From assembly GCA_024223125.1 (NCBI GenBank), contig JAAEOP010000545.1:1-23914 (forward strand): DNA of 23,914 nucleotides, given 5' to 3'. This DNA comes from Chloroflexota bacterium. GTDB taxonomy: Bacteria; Chloroflexota; Anaerolineae; Promineifilales; Promineifilaceae. A program made the position numbers and the translations under genes. This document shows, one piece after another, positions 15,079 to 22,388 of the stretch. Positions within the stretch are counted from its first letter, which is position 1; each line of letters begins with the position of its first letter. Under the pieces are notes generated by a model that searched no databases, was not told the DNA's origin, and worked only from the letters and a program-made list of their open reading frames with translations.

Positions 15079-16008
15079 ATGCGATTTTTAGTAACGGGCG
15101 GGGCTGGCTTTTTGGGCACAGCTTTAGCCAACCGGCTGGCCGACGATGGGCACGATGTGCATGTATTGGACGATTTGAGCTATGGGGACGGGTCTGGATT
15201 GAACACGGCCGTGCAGTTTACTCAGGGCGACGTAGATGATATTCCTCTCCTGTGGTCATTGCTGCGGGATGTGGATTGTGTGTACCATCTGGCGGCGCGG
15301 GTATCGGTGGCTCAATCCATATTACATCCGCGAGATTACAGCCGGGTGAATGTAGGCGGCACGGTCAGCCTGATGGAAGCGATGCGGGATACGGGTGTGC
15401 GCCGGGTATTATTTACTTCATCGGGGGCGGTTTACGGCCGTCAACCCCAGCAGCCCGTCCATGAAAATGACATACCCCAACCAGACTCCCCCTACGCCGT
15501 CAGCAAATGGGCGGCCGAGCAATACATTCACACTATCGGCCGCTTGTGGGAGATTGAGACCGTTGCCCTGCGTATTTTTAATGCGTATGGACCGGGTCAA
15601 CCACTGCCCGTTTCTCATGCTCCCGTTATCCCTCGGTTTTTGCAGCAGTCGTTAACAGGGGGATCAGTGGTTATTTTTGGCGACGGCCGTCAAAGCCGCG
15701 ATTTTGTCTACATTTCCGATGTTACCAATGCTCTGACCAGCGCCGCCAGCGCCAAAGAGATTAACCGTCAAGTCATCAATATCGGCAGCGGCGTTGAAAC
15801 CAGCATCACATCCTTGTTAGATGAAATCGAACAAGCCACCGGGCAAAAAGTCCACCATATAATCAACCGGGAAAAATCAGGCGGCGTCCCCCGTCTGGTA
15901 GCCGACATCAGTCGGGCACAACTTTTATTGGGGTTTCGACCTTTGGTAACGCTGGCAGATGGTTTGAAACGTGTGCTGAGGGGAGACGGCCGTTTTCGTT
16001 TTCAATAA
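15079..16008 (+). CDS. NAD-dependent nucleotide-sugar epimerase/dehydratase (GalE-like SDR)
   Basis: Extended short-chain dehydrogenase of 309 residues acting on a nucleotide sugar. NAD binding is shown by TGGAGFLG (6-13). The catalytic set is S114/S115 in FTSSGAVYG with Y139 and K143 in SPYAVSKWAAEQY. RIFNAYGPGQ and FGDGRQSRDFVYISDV are typical substrate-side motifs of the GalE/UDP-glucuronate epimerase group. I chose the ATG at 15079 because the Rossmann fold begins there; a further upstream start would add 42 residues of junk-like sequence that includes the intergenic GATTGAGAGATTGG and TTGCAACTTACACACTTG tracts. The gene ends at a strong shared terminator. The exact sugar is not readable; a cell-surface polysaccharide role is an inference. 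Confidence 0.88.
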   Translation: MRFLVTGGAGFLGTALANRLADDGHDVHVLDDLSYGDGSGLNTAVQFTQGDVDDIPLLWSLLRDVDCVYHLAARVSVAQSILHPRDYSRVNVGGTVSLMEAMRDTGVRRVLFTSSGAVYGRQPQQPVHENDIPQPDSPYAVSKWAAEQYIHTIGRLWEIETVALRIFNAYGPGQPLPVSHAPVIPRFLQQSLTGGSVVIFGDGRQSRDFVYISDVTNALTSAASAKEINRQVINIGSGVETSITSLLDEIEQATGQKVHHIINREKSGGVPRLVADISRAQLLLGFRPLVTLADGLKRVLRGDGRFRFQ

Positions 16009-16013
16009 AAGCA

Positions 16014-16042
16014 AAAGAGACGTTGCATAACAACGTCTCTTT
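16014..16042. terminator. Bidirectional Rho-independent terminator
   Basis: AAAGAGACGTTG and CAACGTCTCTTT form a perfect 12-bp stem around the loop CATAA, six bases after the epimerase stop. On the minus strand it is followed by TTGCTTTTATT, so it also ends the tRNA-Leu transcript, which finishes five bases upstream of it. Confidence 0.85.
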
Positions 16043-16046
16043 GGTG

Positions 16047-16129
16047 TGCCCAGGAGAGGACTCGAACCTCCACGCCCAAAAGGGCACAGGCCCTCAACCT
16101 GCCGCGTATGCCAATTCCGCCACCTGGGC
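16047..16129 (-). tRNA. tRNA-Leu (anticodon GAG)
   Basis: 83 nt on the minus strand fold as a class II tRNA. The acceptor arms GCCCAGG and CCTGGGC pair fully with discriminator A. The D-stem is GCG/CGC. The anticodon arm GCAGG-TTGAGGG-CCTGT gives anticodon GAG, reading CUC and CUU. The long variable arm is GCCC-TTTT-GGGC and the T-arm is GGAGG-TTCGAGT-CCTCT. CCA is not encoded directly (CACCA follows the discriminator), so a CCA-adding enzyme is needed. It lies 40 bp after the GDPD gene on the same strand and just before the bidirectional terminator. Confidence 0.97.
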
Positions 16130-16169
16130 AAGCGTTTGCCAATTATAGCCATTGCCGGACGGCTGTCAA

Positions 16170-16922
16170 TCACTGTCGCGGCAAGATGGCGTTAGTTATA
16201 GTGGCTGGATTATTGCTACTAATGGTGTCTACTCCCCACGCTAACAAGGTTGGATAATCCCAATAAAAACCGCCGGGGCTGCACGCATATCCGGCCGACT
16301 GAATCATCTTTACCTCTTCCTGGCTCATAAAATCAGTGGCCGGGCTAAGGGAGTCAATGTCCATCCCTTTTACCATGTCCAGCGGGTTGCACAAGCGGGT
16401 TACGTAAATGAAACTGGTGGCAATGTTGGGATTGCATTCTTTTATCCGCTGTAAGGCAAATTGATCAAAACTGATAATGACCACATTTTCTACCATGTCA
16501 TGTTTTTCAATCAGGGCAACGGTGAGCTGGTCTAGTTCTGTGTCAAACATGGGCGGCACGTATTTCAGTTCGATCATGAGGGGGATGTGTCCTTTGGCCC
16601 AGGCCAGGACTTCATCCAGCAACGGCATTTTCTCGCCGGCAAAATCAGGACTGAAGTAACTGCCCACGTCCAGGGTTTGCAAATAATCGGCCGTATAATC
16701 AGCGATTTTGCCTGATGTCCCTGTTTTGGCGCTGAGTTCGGTATCGTGAAAGATGATGACTTGTCTGTCGGCCGTTAACTGTACATCCAACTCCAAAATA
16801 TCGGCCCCACCTTGATAACCAGCTTCAAAGGCAGACATTGTGTTTTCGGGGGCGATATCCATGGCCCCACGATGCCCAACAAGCAAGGGACGGCCGTTTA
16901 CATTGCGGCGTAAATCAAACAT
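16170..16922 (-). CDS. Glycerophosphodiester phosphodiesterase
   Basis: Hydrolyses glycerophosphodiesters to glycerol-3-phosphate and an alcohol, salvaging phospholipid headgroups. 250 residues in a GDPD TIM barrel: HRG (17-19) with PENT at 25-28, the metal ligands in DILELDVQLT, and the catalytic HD in IIFHDTE. All match the family. No signal peptide, so it is cytoplasmic. I chose the ATG at 16922 because AGGAG lies 7 nt upstream; the in-frame TTG at 16928 is too close to that site. Upstream is a 153-bp gap with a TTCAGT-type inverted repeat, so it is probably transcribed separately from the lipoprotein gene; the tRNA-Leu follows downstream. Confidence 0.93.
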   Translation of the reverse strand: MFDLRRNVNGRPLLVGHRGAMDIAPENTMSAFEAGYQGGADILELDVQLTADRQVIIFHDTELSAKTGTSGKIADYTADYLQTLDVGSYFSPDFAGEKMPLLDEVLAWAKGHIPLMIELKYVPPMFDTELDQLTVALIEKHDMVENVVIISFDQFALQRIKECNPNIATSFIYVTRLCNPLDMVKGMDIDSLSPATDFMSQEEVKMIQSAGYACSPGGFYWDYPTLLAWGVDTISSNNPATITNAILPRQ

Positions 16923-16940
16923 GAGCAAACTCCTATTTTT

Positions 16941-17025
16941 ATTCAGTGTTCAGTTTTCGGCGCTCAGTTTTCAGAGTTTCAGACAAGTCTACCCGTGAGA
17001 AACGGTGACTGAATACTGAAAACTG
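16941..17025. repeat. Intergenic inverted repeat of TTCAGT units
   Basis: ATTCAGTGTTCAGTTTTC (16941-16958) pairs with GAATACTGAAAACTGGA downstream (14 of 17), and a second direct copy CTCAGTTTTCAG lies between them. It is the best-formed example of the repeat style also seen at 10638-10708 and 13630-13665. It fills much of the gap between the GDPD and lipoprotein genes. Confidence 0.6.
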
Positions 17026-17075
17026 GAACCGATGGTTTGTATGCTACCAGGAAAAATTAACATCACCAATAACGT

Positions 17076-18362
17076 TTATTTCTTCACGGCCGTCGCCAAT
17101 GAACTGTATACCGGTCGGGGACGGCCGTCAGGCTGCAAAACACTGTAACCTGATTCTGCAAAATCGGTTCCCAACAGCGGCCCAAAGTTCAGATTCCACA
17201 AAAACATGGGGCCGCCCAATTGCTGCATCTGCCCTAATTCAAACGCCCGCAAAGTGTAAACTGCCTGCTCCCACTCTGTGACCTGGGCCATATATTCCAC
17301 ACCGGGCGGCGGCGCAGAGGCTATATTTTCAAAGCTGCCCCAGCCAAATTCAGTGACCCACAAGGGCAAATCCACACCGAAATCTTGCTGGATGTGTGTG
17401 TAATCGTTGAGCGTATCTGTGAAGAAAAAGGTGGGATGATTGTTGTGCGTGGGCGCGTCGGTGGAGTCTGGATGGGAAAGTGAGCTGTCCGGAGGATTGG
17501 CGAAACCGTAAGGATGTACCCCCAGGCCATCTACCGCATCGGCCGCGCCCGCTTCTAACATTTGACGCAAAAAGGATCGGTCGGCCACGGCCGTAACCCC
17601 ATCATCAATGCCCGTTACGGCCGGCGCGCCCGCAATCAACAACACCTCCGCATCGGCCGCTCGTACCCCAGCCGCACCGGCCCGCAGTAGTTGTGCAAAC
17701 TCTGCTCCGCCTAAAGGGAAGCCATTCCATTCCCGCTGTAAGTTGGGTTCATTCCATAATTCATAAGCGGCCACTTGCCCCTGGTAACGGCCGGCCAAAT
17801 CAGCCATAAAGCGATTAAACAGAGCAAAATCTGTGGGCGGCCCATCCATCTCTGTTGTGGGGCGGCTCCATTCCGGCGCTTTGCTAACGCTTAACAAGAC
17901 GTTGATGTTGGCCTGATTGGCTCGATTGACAAATTGATCTAGTTCTATGAAACGGCCGTTATGAACCTTCCCTGGCTCTGGCTCATACAACTTCCACGAA
18001 ATCTGCACCTTGACCCAACCGACGCCCAATGTCTGCAAATGGCGGAAAATCTCATCCTGATCTCGCTCCATCAGGTGAACTTGAATACCTAACAATTCCT
18101 GTGCCAGCGGGGGGGCATTGTAAATGGGAAAGGTGGGGGTGGCAGGGTGAGGGGGTGACACGGTGACAAGGTGATTGGGTGATGAGGGTGTGGGGGGATG
18201 AGGGGATGGGGAAGCGAGGGGATGGGGAGATGGAGAGAGGGCGGGCACGGCCGTCTCCGTCACTGCTGGTAACACATTCTCTAAATCATTGGGGGGACGG
18301 CAGCTGATTAACAAGCAGACGGCCGTGAGTAGACAACACCAAAACCATTCTTTCTTTTGCAT
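17076..18362 (-). CDS. Secreted lipoprotein with a GH5/GH39-like glycoside hydrolase domain
   Basis: 428 residues. A signal peptide ends in a lipobox (LLIS before C21), predicting a lipid-anchored extracellular protein. Residues 40-78 are a Pro/Ser/His-rich linker (SPSPHPLASPSPHPPTPSSP) encoded by low-complexity DNA. The catalytic part is a clan GH-A barrel: the acid/base Glu is E205 in YELWNEPNLQREW and the nucleophile is probably E338 in LWVTEFGWGSF, with VHPYGF between them. It is likely to cleave a plant or microbial polysaccharide; the substrate is not readable and the best family could be GH5, GH39 or a relative. TATAAA ends 9 nt before the ATG on the minus strand and no Shine-Dalgarno is seen, suggesting a nearly leaderless mRNA. 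Confidence 0.85.
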   Translation of the reverse strand: MQKKEWFWCCLLTAVCLLISCRPPNDLENVLPAVTETAVPALSPSPHPLASPSPHPPTPSSPNHLVTVSPPHPATPTFPIYNAPPLAQELLGIQVHLMERDQDEIFRHLQTLGVGWVKVQISWKLYEPEPGKVHNGRFIELDQFVNRANQANINVLLSVSKAPEWSRPTTEMDGPPTDFALFNRFMADLAGRYQGQVAAYELWNEPNLQREWNGFPLGGAEFAQLLRAGAAGVRAADAEVLLIAGAPAVTGIDDGVTAVADRSFLRQMLEAGAADAVDGLGVHPYGFANPPDSSLSHPDSTDAPTHNNHPTFFFTDTLNDYTHIQQDFGVDLPLWVTEFGWGSFENIASAPPPGVEYMAQVTEWEQAVYTLRAFELGQMQQLGGPMFLWNLNFGPLLGTDFAESGYSVLQPDGRPRPVYSSLATAVKK

Positions 18363-18371
18363 AGGGTCAAT

Positions 18372-18377
18372 TTTATA
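18372..18377 (-). promoter_or_regulatory. -10-like box TATAAA before the lipoprotein gene
   Basis: TATAAA on the minus strand ends 9 nt before the ATG at 18362, the same spacing as two other starts in this window. There is no ribosome binding site in between. Confidence 0.4.
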
Positions 18378-18485
18378 GTGACATCATGTGGATGGGGAAA
18401 GGTATCAGCAATTCCAATTTGAACAGATATGACGTAGCAAAGGTTTTGGCTGGTTATCCCGCCCCTACCCTGAATTTGCTGTGAT

Positions 18486-19895
18486 CTAAATAGAAAAACT
18501 TTGTCCTAGATTGGGAACCTGTACATCTGGATAATCCTGCTGCTGTTGTAAGGCGTCGGCTAAGGCCAGGGAAGCCTCTTCTTCACCGTGGACGATGAAT
18601 GTGTGTGACGGCCGTTTCTTAAAATGCCCCGTCCAGGCCAACAATTCATTCCGGTCAGCGTGGGCGCTAAAGCCATTAATTGTTTCTACCTGCGCTTTTA
18701 AGCGGTACTCTCTCCCCAAAATATGCACCCGTGGTTTCTTTTCTACAATCCGGCGCCCCAATGTATGCGGCGCCTGCCAACCCACAATTAAAACCGTGTT
18801 ACGGGGGTCTTCAATATTATTCTTTAGATGATGCAAAATTCGCCCCGCTTCTGCCATACCGCTGGCGCTGATGATGACGGCCGGATCGGTTAAAAAATTC
18901 AATTCCTTCGATTCGCGTGTTGTCCGCGTATAGCGCATCATATCAAAACCAAAGGGGTCTTTGTGCCGGTCTTCCAGCAAAAATTGAGACACCTCTTCGT
19001 CATAGGTTTCAGGGTGTAGACGGTAAATGCCGGTGGCGTCTATGGCCAGAGGACTATCTACGTATACCGGTAGATGGGGGGAAATATCGCGACTTTCTAC
19101 CAGTTGGTGCAGCCGGTAAACCAATTCTTGCGTACGGCCGACGGCAAAGGCAGGCACAATAAGTTTGCCGCCTCGCTTACAAGTTTCATTCACAATGCGT
19201 TCCAGTTTGTTACTGGCGTCTTCCACCGCTTCATGTTGACGATTGCCATACGTGCTTTCTACCAACAGCACATCTGCGGTATCAATAAAAGTGGGATCTT
19301 GCAAAATGGGGCGAGACGGCCGTCCCAAATCCCCACTAAAAACCAACCGTATATCTCGCTTTTCTGCCTCGTCTTCAACATCCAGGGCCACAATGGCCGA
19401 GCCTAAAATATGCCCGGCATCATAAAAAGTCAACGCGATTCCGGGGGCAATTATAAATGATCGTTCATACCCAATCCCCACAAACAACTTCAAACTTTCG
19501 ACGACATCAGCCAGATCATAAATGGGATCTAATGGGGGTAGGTTATTCTTGGCCCGTTTTTTGTTCAAATATTGTATATCGTAGGCTTGAATTTTGGCGC
19601 TATCTCGCAGCATTATGGCCGCCAGATCACGAGTGGCATAGGTGCAAATAATGTGGCCTGTAAAGCCGCTCTTCACCAGATTGGGAATATTGCCGCTGTG
19701 ATCAATGTGGGCATGGGAGAGAACGAGAAAATCAATATCGGCCGCATTGTAAGGCAAATGCTGATTGCGGGCATACGTTTTTTTACGCGATCCCTGATAC
19801 AAACCACAATCCAACAAAATCTTATAACCATTGACTTCCAGCAAATGCTGTGAGCCGGTAACGGTACGCACAGCGCCATGAAAAGTGAGTTTCAT
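18486..19895 (-). CDS. MBL-fold beta-CASP ribonuclease (CPSF73/RNase J-like)
   Basis: Zinc-dependent RNA nuclease of 469 residues. The metallo-beta-lactamase core has HAHIDH (H61, H63, D65, H66), a later metal Asp in VFSGDLGRPSRP, and the C-terminal HGE in FIVHGEEEAS. The beta-CASP insertion (LPVYVDSPLAIDATGIYRLH, then VIISASGMAEAGRILHHLKN) and the RMMBL segment (INGFSAHADRNELLAW) are all visible. This is the single-chain bacterial CPSF73-like class, not classical RNase J. An AGGAGA ribosome binding site precedes the ATG at 19895. RNase D lies 46 bp upstream on the same strand, so the two probably form an RNA-processing operon. Confidence 0.93.
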   Translation of the reverse strand: MKLTFHGAVRTVTGSQHLLEVNGYKILLDCGLYQGSRKKTYARNQHLPYNAADIDFLVLSHAHIDHSGNIPNLVKSGFTGHIICTYATRDLAAIMLRDSAKIQAYDIQYLNKKRAKNNLPPLDPIYDLADVVESLKLFVGIGYERSFIIAPGIALTFYDAGHILGSAIVALDVEDEAEKRDIRLVFSGDLGRPSRPILQDPTFIDTADVLLVESTYGNRQHEAVEDASNKLERIVNETCKRGGKLIVPAFAVGRTQELVYRLHQLVESRDISPHLPVYVDSPLAIDATGIYRLHPETYDEEVSQFLLEDRHKDPFGFDMMRYTRTTRESKELNFLTDPAVIISASGMAEAGRILHHLKNNIEDPRNTVLIVGWQAPHTLGRRIVEKKPRVHILGREYRLKAQVETINGFSAHADRNELLAWTGHFKKRPSHTFIVHGEEEASLALADALQQQQDYPDVQVPNLGQSFSI

Positions 19896-19941
19896 AAGGT
19901 TCTCCTAATTCCAGTTACTTGCAACCCGCAAACTGGTCACA

Positions 19942-21066
19942 CTATCTTTTCAGTAGTTGAATAATTTCATCCCCGTAAGTTTGCCGCCGCCAGTCGCCGA
20001 TTTCTTCAATCTGGGTCAGTTGGGCAGTGGAACGGGGATTTTTTCGGGCAATGGCCCAGAGAGCATCCCGGCTAATGATAACATCTGATTCGACGCCGCG
20101 AGCCTGGGCTGTTTTTTTGCGCCAGGTATGCAATTGTTCATATCGGTTGCAAACGGCATCTGGGGGACGCTTGTTGCGTTTGGGATAAGGGGGCGGGGCA
20201 GCTTTGGCTCCGGCGGCGATGGTTTGTAGCAGTTGACGGCCGTAGCGCCGAATTTGCCCGTTGGACATACCATAAACCTTTTGCATCTCATACTGATTTT
20301 GGGGAGCAGTCTGTGCTAGATCGAGCAGCGTTTTGTCGCCGAACACCTTAAATAACGGTTGGTCGCGCCGTTGGGCTTCGTTATCACGGTAGGCATACAA
20401 CGCTTTCAAAATTGCCTGCTTTTGTCGGGTGAGATCGTTCGCGCCTTTGATGGACCAGAATCCATTGGAGTCGAACCCTATGTTGGCCGGCGTCACCCAG
20501 GTTTGCTGGGCAAATATCTCGCGTGACTCTTCCAGGCGGCCGGCCTGCGCCAATTCTGCATCTAAGCGCTCTCGCAGCGCAAACAGGTAATGGGTATCCA
20601 TTTGGGCATAATGGCGTTGTTGGCGGCTCAACGGCCGTCGGCACCAATTTGACTTTTGGAACTTCTTGTTTTGCTGAACATCAAAAAACTGTTCCAGCAA
20701 ATTGGCTAATCCATACCGGTTGTACCCCAAAATCCGGGCCGCCCACATGGTGTCAAATAGATTGTGACACTGCCAGCCATATTCCCGTTTTAGGAGGATG
20801 AGGTCGTATTCGGCCGCATGGAAGATTTTTTCGACGGCCGTGTTTTCTATAATCTCTCCTAAACCGCTCAAATCTAAATTGGCGACGGGGTCTACAATAT
20901 AATCTTGTCCGGGAATGGAGATTTGCACCAGGCAGACACGCTCCCGGTACGCATACATACTGTTGGCTTCCAGGTCTAACGCCAGACGCAGTTCAGCCCT
21001 TAATCTTTGCAAACAAGCTTCCCATTCATGGCGAGAAGTAACGAGTTGATGCGCGGACAAACTCAC
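19942..21066 (-). CDS. rnd: Ribonuclease D (DEDDy 3'-5' exoribonuclease with HRDC)
   Basis: Trims RNA 3' ends, notably tRNA precursors. 374 residues, the usual length. The DEDDy exonuclease has ExoI as D31/E33 in LALDLEANS, ExoII with the Asp in FHAAEYDLILLKREYG, and ExoIII as YAQMDTHYLFALRERL (Y and D). HRDC-type helices follow from about residue 220 (KALYAYRDNEAQRRDQPLF), with a second possible HRDC at the C-terminus (EQLHTWRKKTAQARGVESD). The start is GTG at 21066, supported by AGGAG 6 nt upstream. An extended -10 (TGCTATAAT) lies about 120 nt upstream. The beta-CASP nuclease gene follows after 46 bp. Confidence 0.92.
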   Translation of the reverse strand: MSLSAHQLVTSRHEWEACLQRLRAELRLALDLEANSMYAYRERVCLVQISIPGQDYIVDPVANLDLSGLGEIIENTAVEKIFHAAEYDLILLKREYGWQCHNLFDTMWAARILGYNRYGLANLLEQFFDVQQNKKFQKSNWCRRPLSRQQRHYAQMDTHYLFALRERLDAELAQAGRLEESREIFAQQTWVTPANIGFDSNGFWSIKGANDLTRQKQAILKALYAYRDNEAQRRDQPLFKVFGDKTLLDLAQTAPQNQYEMQKVYGMSNGQIRRYGRQLLQTIAAGAKAAPPPYPKRNKRPPDAVCNRYEQLHTWRKKTAQARGVESDVIISRDALWAIARKNPRSTAQLTQIEEIGDWRRQTYGDEIIQLLKR

Positions 21067-21186
21067 AAAATGCTCCTAAATTTCAGCACAACAAAAGGGA
21101 AGATAACGTGTGGAATGGGTATAGGTCAAACAGTCATTTGGGTAATTGTGCGTGGGGGGCGACCATGATTCATACATCGGCATTCA

Positions 21187-21195
21187 TTATAGCAT
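21187..21195 (-). promoter_or_regulatory. Extended -10 promoter for rnd
   Basis: The minus strand reads TGCTATAAT. A start near 21180 gives an rnd leader of about 113 nt. No clear -35. Confidence 0.5.
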
Positions 21196-21220
21196 GATGG
21201 TCAAGAAGTGAAAGCGGCGT

Positions 21221-21258
21221 TGGGGGATGAGGGGGTGAGGGGTGGGGTGATGAGGGGA
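21221..21258. repeat. Low-complexity G-rich tract (GGGGATGAGGGGGTGAGG type)
   Basis: Purine-rich GGGGATGA/GGGGTGA units lie upstream of rnd, joined directly to the left Rhs relic. The same kind of sequence encodes the Pro-rich linker of the lipoprotein at about 18127-18240. Confidence 0.55.
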
Positions 21259-21337
21259 GACGGCCGTCCGCATCATATTCGTAGCTGGTTGTGCCATTGT
21301 CCCAATCTTGTGTGGTTTGTAGACGGCCGTCTCCGTT
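21259..21337 (-). pseudogene. Rhs/YD-repeat relic, copy 1
   Basis: The minus strand encodes NGDGRLQTTQDWDNGTTSYE followed by YDADGR, one YD-repeat of an Rhs-type polymorphic toxin or wall-associated protein. Nothing else of an Rhs gene is present. The 79 bp are 92% identical (73 of 79) to 22141-22219 in the same orientation. Confidence 0.65.
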
Positions 21338-21356
21338 ACCATCGCATGGGTTTAGA

Positions 21357-21755
21357 CTACCAATCAAGATAATTCAACTGACGATCTATACGATAGTATC
21401 TGATTGTGCGTCTGCTGACACGCAGAACATGACCCATTCGTTTTGCTTTGGTATTGAAGTGAGGATGTTGCAGGACACGACGCAGAATTTCTGGAACTTC
21501 AAAACGCCGATCTGCCGGTAACGGGAAATTGACAATACAATAGGCTGAATGAGCATTAATCTTTAGCCAGAAATCATCTGCGTTAATTGTAATAAATGTA
21601 GGTTGTCTGGAATGAATGAGAAGTGTCGGGATATTATCATCCTTGATAACCGTTCCCGGTCTTAAATCACAGATCGAAATAACCTGTCCTGGATAATATG
21701 CATCTATGGCTCGATAAATGCGTTCATTGTGTAATTGCTCATCAACAACAATCAT
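21357..21755 (-). CDS. Putative toxin of a DUF433-linked pair (DUF5615/PIN-like)
   Basis: A 132-residue protein beginning MIVVDEQLHNERIYRAIDAY, with IKDDNIPTLLI and FITINADDFW further in. The early and mid-chain acidic residues resemble the PIN-like or Mut7-C-type nucleases usually encoded beside DUF433 antitoxins. The last ~35 residues (KRMGHVLRVSRRTIRYYRID) are basic. It starts 8 nt after the DUF433 stop, as expected for a toxin second in a toxin-antitoxin operon. The family call rests on pattern and neighbour; toxicity is an inference. Confidence 0.5.
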   Translation of the reverse strand: MIVVDEQLHNERIYRAIDAYYPGQVISICDLRPGTVIKDDNIPTLLIHSRQPTFITINADDFWLKINAHSAYCIVNFPLPADRRFEVPEILRRVLQHPHFNTKAKRMGHVLRVSRRTIRYYRIDRQLNYLDW

Positions 21756-21763
21756 TTGTTACA

Positions 21764-22072
21764 TCAAACTGCAACTGGCATGGCAGATTGTGACGACGCT
21801 AAAAAAGCCTGTTGCGCCAAATCAATTGCTTCTTGTACAGCTTCTCTTGTCAGGTTGCTGCGATGAAAATCGGCCACCACATTGTCAATAGAATGACCAG
21901 CTTTGAGATCGGCCAAAATAACCTTGACCTCCAGGCGCGTGTATTTGAATGTCGGCCGTCCGCCACACACACCCAGCGCCATGACAATGTGGGCGCCAAG
22001 TGGATAATATTCATATAACTCGCCGTCAAGCGTTTCTATAACAAGGTCAGATGGTTTGAATTGTTTTATCAT
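21764..22072 (-). CDS. DUF433 antitoxin-like protein
   Basis: 102 residues from the ATG at 22072. The DUF433 domain is clear: CGGRPTFKYTRLEVKVILAD, then AGHSIDNVVADFHRSNLTRE and AVQEAIDLA, a helix-turn-helix-like fold found in antitoxins paired with PIN-like toxins. A 30-residue N-terminal part (MIKQFKPSDLVIETLDGELY) precedes it. I chose the ATG at 22072 because TGCTATACT (22082-22090) is a good extended -10 and would start transcription near 22075; the alternative ATG at 22081 would lie inside the promoter. The result is a nearly leaderless mRNA. The pair is bracketed by two copies of an Rhs relic. Confidence 0.7.
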   Translation of the reverse strand: MIKQFKPSDLVIETLDGELYEYYPLGAHIVMALGVCGGRPTFKYTRLEVKVILADLKAGHSIDNVVADFHRSNLTREAVQEAIDLAQQAFLASSQSAMPVAV

Positions 22073-22081
22073 AATGGGCAT

Positions 22082-22090
22082 AGTATAGCA
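22082..22090 (-). promoter_or_regulatory. Extended -10 promoter of the toxin-antitoxin pair
   Basis: TGCTATACT on the minus strand is identical to the trxB promoter core. It ends 9 nt before the ATG at 22072 and thereby decides that start. Confidence 0.6.
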
Positions 22091-22140
22091 CAATCAGATA
22101 CGGCCGTTTGCTGTTGATGAAGAGTGAAGAGATGGGAAAA

Positions 22141-22388
22141 GACGGCCGCCCGCATCATATTCGTAGCTGGTTGTGCCATTGTTTCAATTTTGTGTGGTTT
22201 GCAGGCGGCCGTCTCCGTTGTAGGTGTGGGTTGCTTAACGGCCGTTGGGGTAAACCAGTCCAGTACGATTTATGAGGCCAACAGTGCTGATAACGGCAAT
22301 ATCCCCACTCAATGCCAGCCCATAGCCAAAGAAGTCCCACACCGCCCCACCAGATACTGCAAAGTATTTCAGGCAGCCATCTGATCCA
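22141..22388 (-). pseudogene. Rhs/YD-repeat relic, copy 2, with possible FG-GAP-like fragment
   Basis: The minus strand encodes TGLVYPNG, a stop, THTYNGDGRLQTTQN, a stop, then NNGTTSYEYDAGGR. This is the same YD-repeat as copy 1, but broken by two stops. Farther right (about 22285-22366) the frame reads SGGAVWDFFGYGLALSGDIA, resembling an FG-GAP (integrin-type) propeller blade, so parts of two surface-protein genes may be joined. No intact gene exists here, and the CRISPR array begins at once after it. Confidence 0.5.

Noticed and set aside
16941..17025. TTCAGT inverted repeat as a Rho-independent terminator
   Set aside because: The pairing is imperfect and there is no T-run on the appropriate side of the hairpin for either strand.
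22124..22384. Plus-strand 86-codon frame next to the CRISPR array
   Set aside because: It runs antisense through the Rhs relic, has no family resemblance and no ribosome binding site.
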